A stretch of 24,637 nt of DNA, taken from contig JAKLIT010000005.1 of assembly GCA_022709465.1 (NCBI GenBank), positions 1 to 24,637 of the forward strand. Reading direction: 5' to 3'. This document shows, one piece after another, positions 7,286 to 13,572 of this stretch. Below the pieces are notes generated by a model, which saw only the letters and a program-made list of their open reading frames with translations, was not told where the DNA came from and searched no databases. The translations under genes were made by a program, and so were the position numbers. The first letter of the stretch is position 1. Every line of letters begins with the position of its first letter. The stretch comes from Candidatus Omnitrophota bacterium. GTDB lineage: Bacteria; Omnitrophota; Koll11; Pluralincolimonadales; Pluralincolimonadaceae.

Positions 7286-7320
7286 GGAGCCGCGCTATTT
7301 TATAGTGCGGCTCCTTTTTT
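7286..7320 (+). terminator. Rho-independent terminator of the glycosidase/CBM array
   Basis: A 13-bp stem (GGAGCCGCGCTAT at 7286-7298 with ATAGTGCGGCTCC at 7302-7314, one G-T pair) has a TTT loop and is followed directly by six Ts. It lies 19 bases after the stop of the 5866 gene. Its opposite strand lacks a U run, so it mainly serves the plus strand. Confidence 0.92.
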
Positions 7321-7342
7321 GTCCAAAGTTATAGCGTGTGGC

Positions 7343-8509
7343 CTAATCTCTTAGGTGAGCGTCGGCGTATTGCGCGATCATCTCGGCGACTTTTGTGGGG
7401 GGGATCACCGTGAAATAATGGTCTACGATACAGTGGGCTATTTCGTGGGCCATCACGTTGGCAGATATCTTCTCCTCGCTCGCGAAGAGCGAATTCAGCT
7501 TGAAGATGTAATATGCTATGAACTTGTTATCCTGGCCGAATATCTCCACGTAAACCCTGTCGAGGTCATCCTGCCCCTTATATATCCGGACATTCAGGTG
7601 CAGGCTGTTAGGCCTCATATCGAGGATCTCCTGGACCTTGAAGAAGATCAGGTCGAACTTATAGGCGATCTCCCCTTCGATATCGTTCGTAGCGCGGGAA
7701 GGTTTTTCGGTAAGGCCGTAATCGATCCTGTATGTGTCTATCCTGCTATTGACCTTGCGGATATCCACGTTATGTTTCAGAAAGATCGTGCAGAAGATAC
7801 TGTCTACCGTTGTCCAGTCACTGCCGTCCGTGAATGTCCCCTCGGCGGTTATACTCGCGTGCGCTGAGGCGCATGCCAGCATAACGGCAAACGCCAATAT
7901 AGAGCATATCTTGAAGAAGGAAAGGTTGTGTTTTATCTGCCGGACCTTGTTCTCTGCCGGCCCGACGGCCTTTTCTATGTCGCTGTCGGAAAGGCCTTTC
8001 TTCCTGAGCGTCTCCTTCAGCGACGCGACTTCGGCCTCAAGCTCCTCCGCCTTCGCTTTTGACGCCGCGATCGGCTCCTTGAGGCTCTTCATCGTCCTGT
8101 TCAGGGTGTCGGCTAGCGCCTTGATCTCGTCCGCCTGCCTCAGGTGGACATTCACGGCCAGGTTGCCTCCGCCCAGCTCTTCCAATGATTTCTCGAGGCG
8201 GTAGAGAGGCCCCGCTATCCTGTGGGATATGAAAAGGACAATGACTATCGTGGCTATACTGACGAGGACTACCGCCGTTATGCCGCTGGATATAAGTATC
8301 GGCAGCATGAAATCCGATGTGTTCTTGACCGTGAAACGAAGGTTCTCGAAGCTTGTCGTGGAGGTATTTCCCACAAAAAGGTAGGATACGAACGACATTA
8401 TCAGGCACGCGAGTATTAGCAGCAGGCAGAACTTCACGATGAAGCTTGCCTGGAACCCCTTTTTTATGAAATAGTTGCGCCTGCGGTTCTGCCCGCCGGT
8501 TTTCTTCAT
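7343..8509 (-). CDS. HAMP-domain membrane protein fused to an extracytoplasmic HExxH metallopeptidase-like domain
   Basis: The 388-residue product has a composite architecture. A basic N-terminus (RRRNYFIKKGF) leads into TM1 (about 23-46), a short outside loop, TM2 (about 68-94), a HAMP linker (about 95-147, starting SHRIAGPLYRLEKSLEEL) and a charged coiled coil (146-172). A second signal-peptide-like segment follows (NLSFFKICSILAFAVMLACASAHA, 195-218), then an outside domain with HEIAH (355-359) followed by CIVDHYF. HExxH is the zinc/catalytic motif of metallopeptidases; the third ligand is unclear, perhaps Asp363 or His364. No in-frame start codon with a ribosome-binding site precedes the second half, so it appears to be a real fusion. 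An AxA cleavage site at 216-218 could release the peptidase domain. The start codon overlaps the stop of the SurA-like gene (ATGA), so the two form an operon. There is no methyl-accepting or kinase domain. Confidence 0.72.
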   Translation of the reverse strand: MKKTGGQNRRRNYFIKKGFQASFIVKFCLLLILACLIMSFVSYLFVGNTSTTSFENLRFTVKNTSDFMLPILISSGITAVVLVSIATIVIVLFISHRIAGPLYRLEKSLEELGGGNLAVNVHLRQADEIKALADTLNRTMKSLKEPIAASKAKAEELEAEVASLKETLRKKGLSDSDIEKAVGPAENKVRQIKHNLSFFKICSILAFAVMLACASAHASITAEGTFTDGSDWTTVDSIFCTIFLKHNVDIRKVNSRIDTYRIDYGLTEKPSRATNDIEGEIAYKFDLIFFKVQEILDMRPNSLHLNVRIYKGQDDLDRVYVEIFGQDNKFIAYYIFKLNSLFASEEKISANVMAHEIAHCIVDHYFTVIPPTKVAEMIAQYADAHLRD

Positions 8510-8982
8510 TTTATGGTTATCTTCCCAAGGGCATCGGCGTTGATCTTGACGGGGGTCTTGCTTTCAAGCTCATCGATCCACGACCTCAACGCTTCGCCGG
8601 CCTTGACGTTCCGGTCCTTGTCGGTTTCCGGGATCCCGGAAAGTATCTCCTCTGACCTTATATCCAGCAGCGAGCGAAGCAAGCTCTGCTCCCAGAAGCG
8701 CTCGACCATCTTCATGAACTGCGGGTCCCTGTCAAGCCCGCGGCGCTGCGCCTCAAGAAGAAGTATCTTCTTCTGTATTATCCCGTCAAGGACCTGCTCT
8801 TTCGTTAACTTTTTGCGGTATTCCGTAGGGTATAACGAAAGCTCGGACATGAAGTCATCCCTGTAGAGGGAGTAGCTGCCGATAGTCGCTATGGCTTCCT
8901 TGCCGTGCTGCTGTTGTGAGCACCCCAAGAGGCAGGAGGCTAGCGCGGCTGCGGCGAGCACGAGGCAGATCGTCTTGTTCAT
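8506..8982 (-). CDS. SurA_N-like (foldase chaperone domain) lipoprotein lacking a PPIase domain
   Basis: This 158-residue product has a lipoprotein signal with two possible lipoboxes, LASC (Cys17) and LLGC (Cys21). The mature part matches the SurA/PrsA N-terminal chaperone domain: IATIGSYSLYRDDFMSEL, EQVLDGIIQKKILLLEAQRRGLDRDP, then FWEQSLLRSLLDIRSEEIL. Full-length SurA or PrsA proteins continue into a parvulin PPIase domain; here the protein ends about 40 residues later, so only the chaperone part is present. An outer-membrane or periplasmic folding helper is inferred. It precedes and overlaps the HAMP-HExxH gene and is divergent from an M48 peptidase, a grouping that suggests envelope protein quality control. 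Its near-consensus promoter puts transcription start at or next to the ATG. Confidence 0.75.
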   Translation of the reverse strand: MNKTICLVLAAAALASCLLGCSQQQHGKEAIATIGSYSLYRDDFMSELSLYPTEYRKKLTKEQVLDGIIQKKILLLEAQRRGLDRDPQFMKMVERFWEQSLLRSLLDIRSEEILSGIPETDKDRNVKAGEALRSWIDELESKTPVKINADALGKITIK

Positions 8983-8988
8983 ATGGGT

Positions 8989-9017
8989 ATTATATGTGCT
9001 TTACTTCCATTTTTCAA
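8989..9017 (-). promoter_or_regulatory. Near-consensus promoter for a leaderless mRNA (minus strand)
   Basis: On the minus strand, TTGAAA (9017-9012) and TATAAT (8994-8989) are 17 bases apart. Only six bases separate the -10 from the ATG at 8982, so transcription should start on or very near the A of ATG. No Shine-Dalgarno site is present. Confidence 0.75.
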
Positions 9018-9026
9018 TATGATAAT
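9000..9026 (+). promoter_or_regulatory. Possible divergent promoter for the M48 peptidase gene
   Basis: GATAAT (9021-9026) with a weak TTTACT -35 (9000-9005, 15-base spacer) lies just before the ATG at 9035. The gap of eight bases from -10 to ATG again implies a leaderless or near-leaderless message. The start has no visible ribosome-binding site. The two divergent promoters overlap. Confidence 0.4.
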
Positions 9027-9034
9027 TTATCCGC

Positions 9035-9817
9035 ATGGCAAAGATAGCATGTTTTACGGCGATAATATGCTTCTTATCCGTTGCGGCGGACTGCCCGGCG
9101 GAATATAACATGGTCACCGGGAAGGACGAGAACATCATCGTCTCCCCTGAAAAGGAGATGGAGATGGGCGACTCTATCGCGAAAAAGGTCGAGGCCGTAT
9201 ATAGGCTCGATCCCGACAAGCATGTCCAGGAGAGGGTGGAGTTGATCGGCCAGCGTCTCGCGAAGTACTGCGACCGCAAGGAGCTCATCTACCATTTTAA
9301 GGTGCTCGCAGTCAACGATATAAATGCCGTATCGCTGCCGGGCGGATGGGTCTATATCTTCTCGGGGCTCGTAGATGTTTGCAAGAACGACGACGAGCTC
9401 GCCGGCGTAATAGCGCATGAGATCGGGCATATCGCCGCGCGGCATCACATGAAGAAGCTGCAACAGAGCTCCGTGGCCAGCATCGCGATGATACTCGTCG
9501 CGGCGACGCAGGGGGGGCAAGCCGCGAACGCGACAGACCTGGCGATCACATCCCTCATGGCGTCGTATTCCCGTGAGGATGAGTTCGAGGCGGACAAGCG
9601 CGCCGTCCTCTATACAAGGGAAGCGGGGTATGACCCGCACGGGGTGCTCACTTTCATGGAGACGATGAAGAGGGAGAAGAAGAACGATATCAGGCCCTAT
9701 TCTTATTTTAAGACCCACCCTTACATAGGCGAGAGGATGGGTAAGATAGAAAGCGCGATCGAGGGGAGAAAGACGTTCAGGGAATGGATCAACAAGCCGC
9801 TCGATAATAAATGGTAA
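9035..9817 (+). CDS. Secreted M48-family zinc metallopeptidase (BepA/LoiP-like)
   Basis: The 260-residue product has a signal peptide (to about residue 22, PAEYN). It has the full M48 core: the EMEMGDSIAKKVE lead-in, INAVSLPGGWVYIFSGLVD, the zinc motif HEIGH (His128, Glu129, His132) and third ligand Glu183 in DEFEADKRAV. The closing TPR region of full-length BepA is missing; the length fits the shorter LoiP/YggG-like and Oma1-like bacterial relatives. These enzymes degrade or help assemble outer-membrane and periplasmic proteins, so an envelope quality-control role is the natural reading. It is divergent from the SurA_N lipoprotein and HAMP-HExxH genes. No Shine-Dalgarno site is visible before the ATG, consistent with the leaderless promoter call. 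Cys5, Cys12 and Cys20 give no strong lipobox. Confidence 0.88.
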   Translation: MAKIACFTAIICFLSVAADCPAEYNMVTGKDENIIVSPEKEMEMGDSIAKKVEAVYRLDPDKHVQERVELIGQRLAKYCDRKELIYHFKVLAVNDINAVSLPGGWVYIFSGLVDVCKNDDELAGVIAHEIGHIAARHHMKKLQQSSVASIAMILVAATQGGQAANATDLAITSLMASYSREDEFEADKRAVLYTREAGYDPHGVLTFMETMKREKKNDIRPYSYFKTHPYIGERMGKIESAIEGRKTFREWINKPLDNKW

Positions 9818-9861
9818 CGTTCCTGCCGTAATACACACCCAAAATTAGCAAATATTTACCC

Positions 9862-9889
9862 TTGACTTATACCCGATATATTATATACT
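9862..9889 (+). promoter_or_regulatory. Promoter of the PEP-CTERM gene
   Basis: TTGACT (9862-9867) and TATACT (9884-9889) are separated by 16 bases. The -10 is the left arm of the operator palindrome, so a bound regulator would block RNA polymerase. Confidence 0.7.
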
Positions 9890-9906
9890 GGTATACGTCC
9901 AGTATA
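9884..9906 (+). promoter_or_regulatory. Operator site A (perfect 8-bp dyad) of the proposed GntR/LacI regulon
   Basis: TATACTGG (9884-9891) and CCAGTATA (9899-9906) form a perfect inverted repeat with a 7-base centre. Its right 18 bases (9889-9906) read TGGTATACGTCCAGTATA, sharing 15 invariant positions with the sites at 13542 and 17082. The TGG-N7-CCA half-sites resemble HutC/GntR-type operators. Confidence 0.78.
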
Positions 9907-9948
9907 TATTTGGGGAGACAATGACGCGAAAGGGGGTGAAGAAGAACA

Positions 9949-10593
9949 ATGAAGAAATATTCTATTTTAGTCGTTTTGGCTGTGTCCTTCCTTGCGGCGT
10001 CAAGTGTTTCGGCCGCGACATGGGAGGACTTTGAAGGCGTGACCCCTCCGGCGATCCCGGCGGGTTCCTACGGCTTCCAGGACACGGGCGAGCTCGCGGA
10101 AGTGACGGTCGCGGGCGGGCCGAACGGCAACTACCTGCGTCTCAACGGCACCGATGTTAACAGCAACTGGTATCTCGGCGGTTGGGGAAATTACAAGCCG
10201 CAGAACTGGTCAGGCCTCACGGACCTCGTTGCCAATGTCAAGGGTGACGGCTCCTACGGCACGATCAAGTGGGAGTTGTACGAGAACGACGGCGACGTAT
10301 TCGCGGGCGGTTATTACGGTTCACCGTCCTATATACCGATCGATTGGACGGGTTGGAAGTCCGTATCGATAGCTTTCGCGAACCTCGTTGACCAGAACGC
10401 CGGCACGGGCGATGACGTATGGACGGGCGACCTCAAGCAGATCAACCTGGTCGTCGCGTGCGGCGGCACCAGCCCCGGCGGCAGCGTCGACTTTGGCGTC
10501 GACGACATACAGGCCGTTCCGGAACCGGCAAGCTTGCTCCTGCTTGGTTCGGGTTTGGTCGGTATGTTGGCGGCTTCGAGGAAGAAAAAGTAA
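9949..10593 (+). CDS. PEP-CTERM-sorted CBM-like (galactose-binding-fold) surface protein
   Basis: The 214-residue product has a signal peptide (cleavage after SVSAA) and a C-terminal sorting signal, VPEPASLLLLGSGLVGML followed by ASRKKK. This is the PEP-CTERM pattern recognised by exosortases (motif, hydrophobic helix, basic tail). No exosortase gene is in this window. The mature domain is a CBM11-like sandwich: YLRLNGTDVNSNWYLGG, WSGLTDLVANVKGDG, WTGWKSVSIAFANL, then VDFGVDDIQAV, the counterpart of the DDIYYE end of the array proteins. I infer a surface-displayed glycan-binding protein. It is driven by a promoter overlapped by operator A. AAGGGGGTG lies 12 bases before the ATG, a loose but usable ribosome-binding site. 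Ligand not known. Confidence 0.85.
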   Translation: MKKYSILVVLAVSFLAASSVSAATWEDFEGVTPPAIPAGSYGFQDTGELAEVTVAGGPNGNYLRLNGTDVNSNWYLGGWGNYKPQNWSGLTDLVANVKGDGSYGTIKWELYENDGDVFAGGYYGSPSYIPIDWTGWKSVSIAFANLVDQNAGTGDDVWTGDLKQINLVVACGGTSPGGSVDFGVDDIQAVPEPASLLLLGSGLVGMLAASRKKK

Positions 10594-10627
10594 CAGCTTC
10601 TTAGATCAGGCAGCTCAGGGCATCCAA

Positions 10628-10671
10628 GGGAGGTTTGATAGTAATGCAGTCCCCCAACTCTCAAACCTCCC
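10628..10671 (+). terminator. Long stem-loop after the PEP-CTERM gene
   Basis: GGGAGGTTTGA (10628-10638) pairs perfectly with TCAAACCTCCC (10661-10671), and outer segments AACAGC (10592-10597) and GCTGTT (10675-10680) can also pair. The T run after it is short. A terminator or mRNA-stabilising hairpin is likely, allowing the abundant surface protein and the pseudopilin gene to be expressed at different levels. Confidence 0.5.
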
Positions 10672-10701
10672 TCGGCTGTTTTAAGGGGATAGGGCGTGGC
10701 G

Positions 10702-12855
10702 ATGAGGATATCCGGAAGAAAGGGCGTGGCGCTGATACTCGTGGTCGGCATATTGTCGCTGATGGCGCTGATAGGCACGACCTTTGCCGTGAATATGCTG
10801 CTGGCCGGCAAGGAGGCCGTGAATTACTCGAGGGGCGCAAAGGCGAGATATCTCGCTGAAGCCGGGATCGCTAAGGCCGTAGCCGAACTCAGGAACGGTG
10901 CGGAAGGGGCCGCCAATACCGCTTTCGATACTTCTTCGGAGGCGTGGTATTCCGGTTATTCGGACAGCGGATATGCGGTCACGGTGATAGATTGCGCGAG
11001 GCAGATAAACGTGAACAACACCGAGAACAGCAGAGTGGGGCAGATGATGCAAAACCTTAACGCGGCCCTCGGTAACCCGCTGACTTCCGTAGAGTGCCAG
11101 GCGATAGTAGATAACGCCCCCTATACCACAAAGGAAGAGATAAAGGCCGGCGCGGGTATAAGCGCCGCCAAATACGACTCGATAAAAGAATATATCACGT
11201 TATACGGTTATAAGGACCCGAATACGTTCCTGCCCGACGATACCACTCCGGAGGAGAGGTCGCCGATCAATATTAACACTGCTTCGGAGCCGGTCCTGCG
11301 GGCGGTGCTCCGCGGCCTTGTCAACAGCGATGCGAAGTCACAGGGCCTCGCGCAGGCGATCATAGCCGCGAGGCCGTTCACCGGCTGGCAGCAGTACGAC
11401 CTGTTCATTGATAATTATATCGGGCTGAACCCCGCGGAGAGAAAGGATGTTAAGGACGGCGTGAACCCGAACAGGACGAAACCGGCGGCATATTCTACGG
11501 AGTTCTGCTTCAATTCAGGCGGTTATTATGAAATGACGTCGTCGGGGACCGTAAGGAATATTGCCGGAATGGCCGTCGCGTCAAGGCAGGCCCGCGCGGT
11601 AATAAAAATATTCGATATATGGAACGAGACTACAAAGGACCAGTTCGCGCAGGCCTGGCGCAACGACAACTGGGCTTCCGGCACCGGGGAAGGGGAGTTG
11701 TCGAACGGCGAGATGGTTCGTGTGAATTTCATGGACAGCTGCCCGGTAAGGTCCGACCAGGACTGGAACGGGGCCGCCGTTACGGATTACGACACGATCA
11801 AGGGCTCGATTAAGGCCGGGTTCTGGGACAATTTCACCGAGAACATAGACGGCAATATCGGCGGGCAGACCGATTGGACCAATAACGAATGGAACCCGAG
11901 GGACGGGACATGGAATACGACGGTCATCGGGCAGTACGACACGGAGACCTCCGATAATACTAAATTATGGCCTACCTGCGACCTCGGCCGCGAGGCCTGT
12001 GCCAGGTGGATGTGGGCGAACCACAGCGCGCAGGTATATATTGACGACAAGATAAGGACTTATGACATGCGGATGAGGTTCTGGTGGGACGCGATAGAGC
12101 CGATCGACTACGAGTACCCCATAACGAACCCGGCATCATACGCTTTCAGGTTCCAGAACGATGTCGGCAGGATCGTTTTCAAGAGGACGAGCGCCGGGGA
12201 TGCAAGCTATTACCTTGAGGATATGCAACAGGGCGCCGCTTACGGGGTAGACCCCGGGCCCCTGCCCCACACTGGGATGCTGCACATATGGGCAAGCCCT
12301 TCCTGGGGCAACTACTCGGAGCCCTATGTCTTGCGCAAGACGCTGCGCGTAGTGTGCCAGAACAGGGTCTATTGGGCTTATTGTAACGCTTCCTCGGGCA
12401 GGATACAGGAAGGCAATTACACCTTTTCCAATATTAACGGCGCCGGGACGAACGCGGCCGGGCTCGTGAGGTTGTATGGGGAATACCACCTCCCGGCCTT
12501 CGACAATGTCAGGATAATACCGCAGGACGGCTATTATGTATCTGTCCCGAAGAATGCCGGCGCCGTCGTGGCCTGGGGTTCTATCGCGGGTACGGTAACG
12601 GTACCGTCCACGGCAAATGCGGCCTCGGAAAGGGTGGTCCTGTCCACGAGCGTCGACGGCGGCAACACATGGCAGGCGGCCGGCGCGAACGGCGGTATCG
12701 CTTCGCCCGCCGCGCCTTCGATACAGTATAAGGCGGATTTCATCTCCAACGATAACGCGCTCGCGGCGACAAAGCCCTGGTACAGCGAGACCGCGGTCCT
12801 TGAAGATATCACCGTCTCGTTCATGCCGAGGGCACAGGTGGTCTACTGGCAATAA
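10702..12855 (+). CDS. GspK-like minor pseudopilin with large C-terminal beta-rich extension
   Basis: The product starts MRISGRKG followed by VALILVVGILSLMALIGTTF, a class III (prepilin) signal with cleavage after Gly8. There is no Glu at +5, as is typical for GspK. ARYLAEAGIAKAVAEL follows, the usual pseudopilin helix. Two helix-hairpin-helix-type stretches (INVNNTEN..., near residue 102, and ININTASEPVLRAVLRGL, near 189) match the GspK inserted domain. GspK proteins are about 300-350 residues; here another roughly 380 residues follow (GFWDNFTENIDGNIGG onward), resembling a LamG/DUF1080-type jelly-roll that may bind glycan. AGGG precedes the ATG by seven bases; a GTG six bases upstream with AAGGGG is an alternative start. 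A tip pseudopilin of a type II secretion or pilus-like machine is inferred, with an added adhesive domain. No other secretion genes are here. Confidence 0.72.
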   Translation: MRISGRKGVALILVVGILSLMALIGTTFAVNMLLAGKEAVNYSRGAKARYLAEAGIAKAVAELRNGAEGAANTAFDTSSEAWYSGYSDSGYAVTVIDCARQINVNNTENSRVGQMMQNLNAALGNPLTSVECQAIVDNAPYTTKEEIKAGAGISAAKYDSIKEYITLYGYKDPNTFLPDDTTPEERSPININTASEPVLRAVLRGLVNSDAKSQGLAQAIIAARPFTGWQQYDLFIDNYIGLNPAERKDVKDGVNPNRTKPAAYSTEFCFNSGGYYEMTSSGTVRNIAGMAVASRQARAVIKIFDIWNETTKDQFAQAWRNDNWASGTGEGELSNGEMVRVNFMDSCPVRSDQDWNGAAVTDYDTIKGSIKAGFWDNFTENIDGNIGGQTDWTNNEWNPRDGTWNTTVIGQYDTETSDNTKLWPTCDLGREACARWMWANHSAQVYIDDKIRTYDMRMRFWWDAIEPIDYEYPITNPASYAFRFQNDVGRIVFKRTSAGDASYYLEDMQQGAAYGVDPGPLPHTGMLHIWASPSWGNYSEPYVLRKTLRVVCQNRVYWAYCNASSGRIQEGNYTFSNINGAGTNAAGLVRLYGEYHLPAFDNVRIIPQDGYYVSVPKNAGAVVAWGSIAGTVTVPSTANAASERVVLSTSVDGGNTWQAAGANGGIASPAAPSIQYKADFISNDNALAATKPWYSETAVLEDITVSFMPRAQVVYWQ

Positions 12856-12866
12856 GGAGGCACTGT

Positions 12867-13517
12867 ATGAAGAGTGTCGTATTGGCGTTTGCTTTGATGT
12901 TAGGTTCAACGGCCTGCGCGGCCGATGACGGCATATTCATACCGAACTGCGATTCCGACGTGAAGGCAGCGGTAGACAGGATAATCCGTATTGAGGACCG
13001 GCAGGAGCGCGAGTCATGCTGCCGGGCATACCTGGATCTCGCGGAGAAGCTCATGAAGCGCGCTAACGAGCATGATATACCGCTGAAGAAGAGCAGGTAC
13101 TTTAACCAGGCGAAGGGATGCTTTGCCGTCGTCGAGGGGTACAGCCCTCCGGAGGATATGAAGACGACAGCCGAAAAGGGCATAGCGCAATGTGACGCCG
13201 GCATAGAGGGCTTGCTTGCGCTACCCGGGATCGAGCCGGGAAAAGGCGCGGAGGGCATTATCGCGGAGCTCCGTTCGAAGACGTGCGACGGCAGGAGGCA
13301 GGCATCGAAGAGTTATCTCGAAGCGGCAGGTTATTACGAAGGCCTTTTGAAGGCCTGCGACGGGCCCGACCGGGCGGAATACGGGCAGGCGGCGATGATG
13401 TGCTATCTTATCGCCTCGGAGATTGACCCCGACCCTAAGGTAAGCGGAAAGGCATGGGCCGGATATAAGAGATGCGGAGCATATACCGCCTCCCTGCGCG
13501 CCGGCAGGGCCATGTAA
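12867..13517 (+). CDS. Secreted cysteine-rich, helical hypothetical protein
   Basis: I do not recognise this family. The 216-residue product has a signal peptide (MKSVVLAFALMLGSTACA). The mature protein is mostly alpha-helical and looks like degenerate TPR units, for example CCRAYLDLAEKLMKRANEH, SRYFNQAKGCFAVVEGY and SKSYLEAAGYYEGLLKAC. Nine cysteines (one near residue 28, one CC pair, then six spaced singles) suggest disulfides and export. AAGGAGG precedes the ATG, which lies 11 bases after the GspK-like gene, so they are probably co-transcribed. The protein may be a partner of that pseudopilin. This is inference from position alone. Confidence 0.65.
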   Translation: MKSVVLAFALMLGSTACAADDGIFIPNCDSDVKAAVDRIIRIEDRQERESCCRAYLDLAEKLMKRANEHDIPLKKSRYFNQAKGCFAVVEGYSPPEDMKTTAEKGIAQCDAGIEGLLALPGIEPGKGAEGIIAELRSKTCDGRRQASKSYLEAAGYYEGLLKACDGPDRAEYGQAAMMCYLIASEIDPDPKVSGKAWAGYKRCGAYTASLRAGRAM

Positions 13518-13522
13518 AATAT

Positions 13523-13550
13523 TTGCATTTTACGAATAATGTGGTATACT
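13523..13550 (+). promoter_or_regulatory. Promoter of the GH26-regulator operon
   Basis: TTGCAT (13523-13528) and TATACT (13545-13550) are separated by 16 bases. The -10 lies inside operator C. The predicted start near 13557 leaves a leader of about 16 bases holding AGAAAGG. Confidence 0.7.
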
Positions 13551-13559
13551 ACCTGTATA
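13542..13559 (+). promoter_or_regulatory. Operator site C upstream of the GH26-CBM-regulator operon
   Basis: The site reads TGGTATACTACCTGTATA and differs from sites A and B only at the two spacer bases and one arm base. It covers the -10 of the operon that encodes the GntR/LacI-type protein itself, so autoregulation is inferred. Confidence 0.78.
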
Positions 13560-13572
13560 GAAAGGTAAACCG

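Noticed and set aside
7860..7930. Separate start for the HExxH half of the HAMP protein
   Set aside because: In the frame between the two halves there is no ATG or GTG before the second hydrophobic segment, and no ribosome-binding site. The only candidates are a TTG and an ATG within that segment.
8222..8419. Plus-strand frame opposite the HAMP domain
   Set aside because: No domain, no ribosome-binding site, and antisense to a well-supported gene.
9921..10034. 37-codon frame before and across the PEP-CTERM start, preceded by GGGGAG
   Set aside because: The peptide shows no motif, and it overlaps the signal peptide of a clear gene in another frame. A regulatory upstream frame cannot be excluded, but nothing supports it.
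10594..10695. Riboswitch in the gap before the pseudopilin gene
   Set aside because: The long hairpin does not match any riboswitch core I know. A transcript-end or stability structure is simpler.
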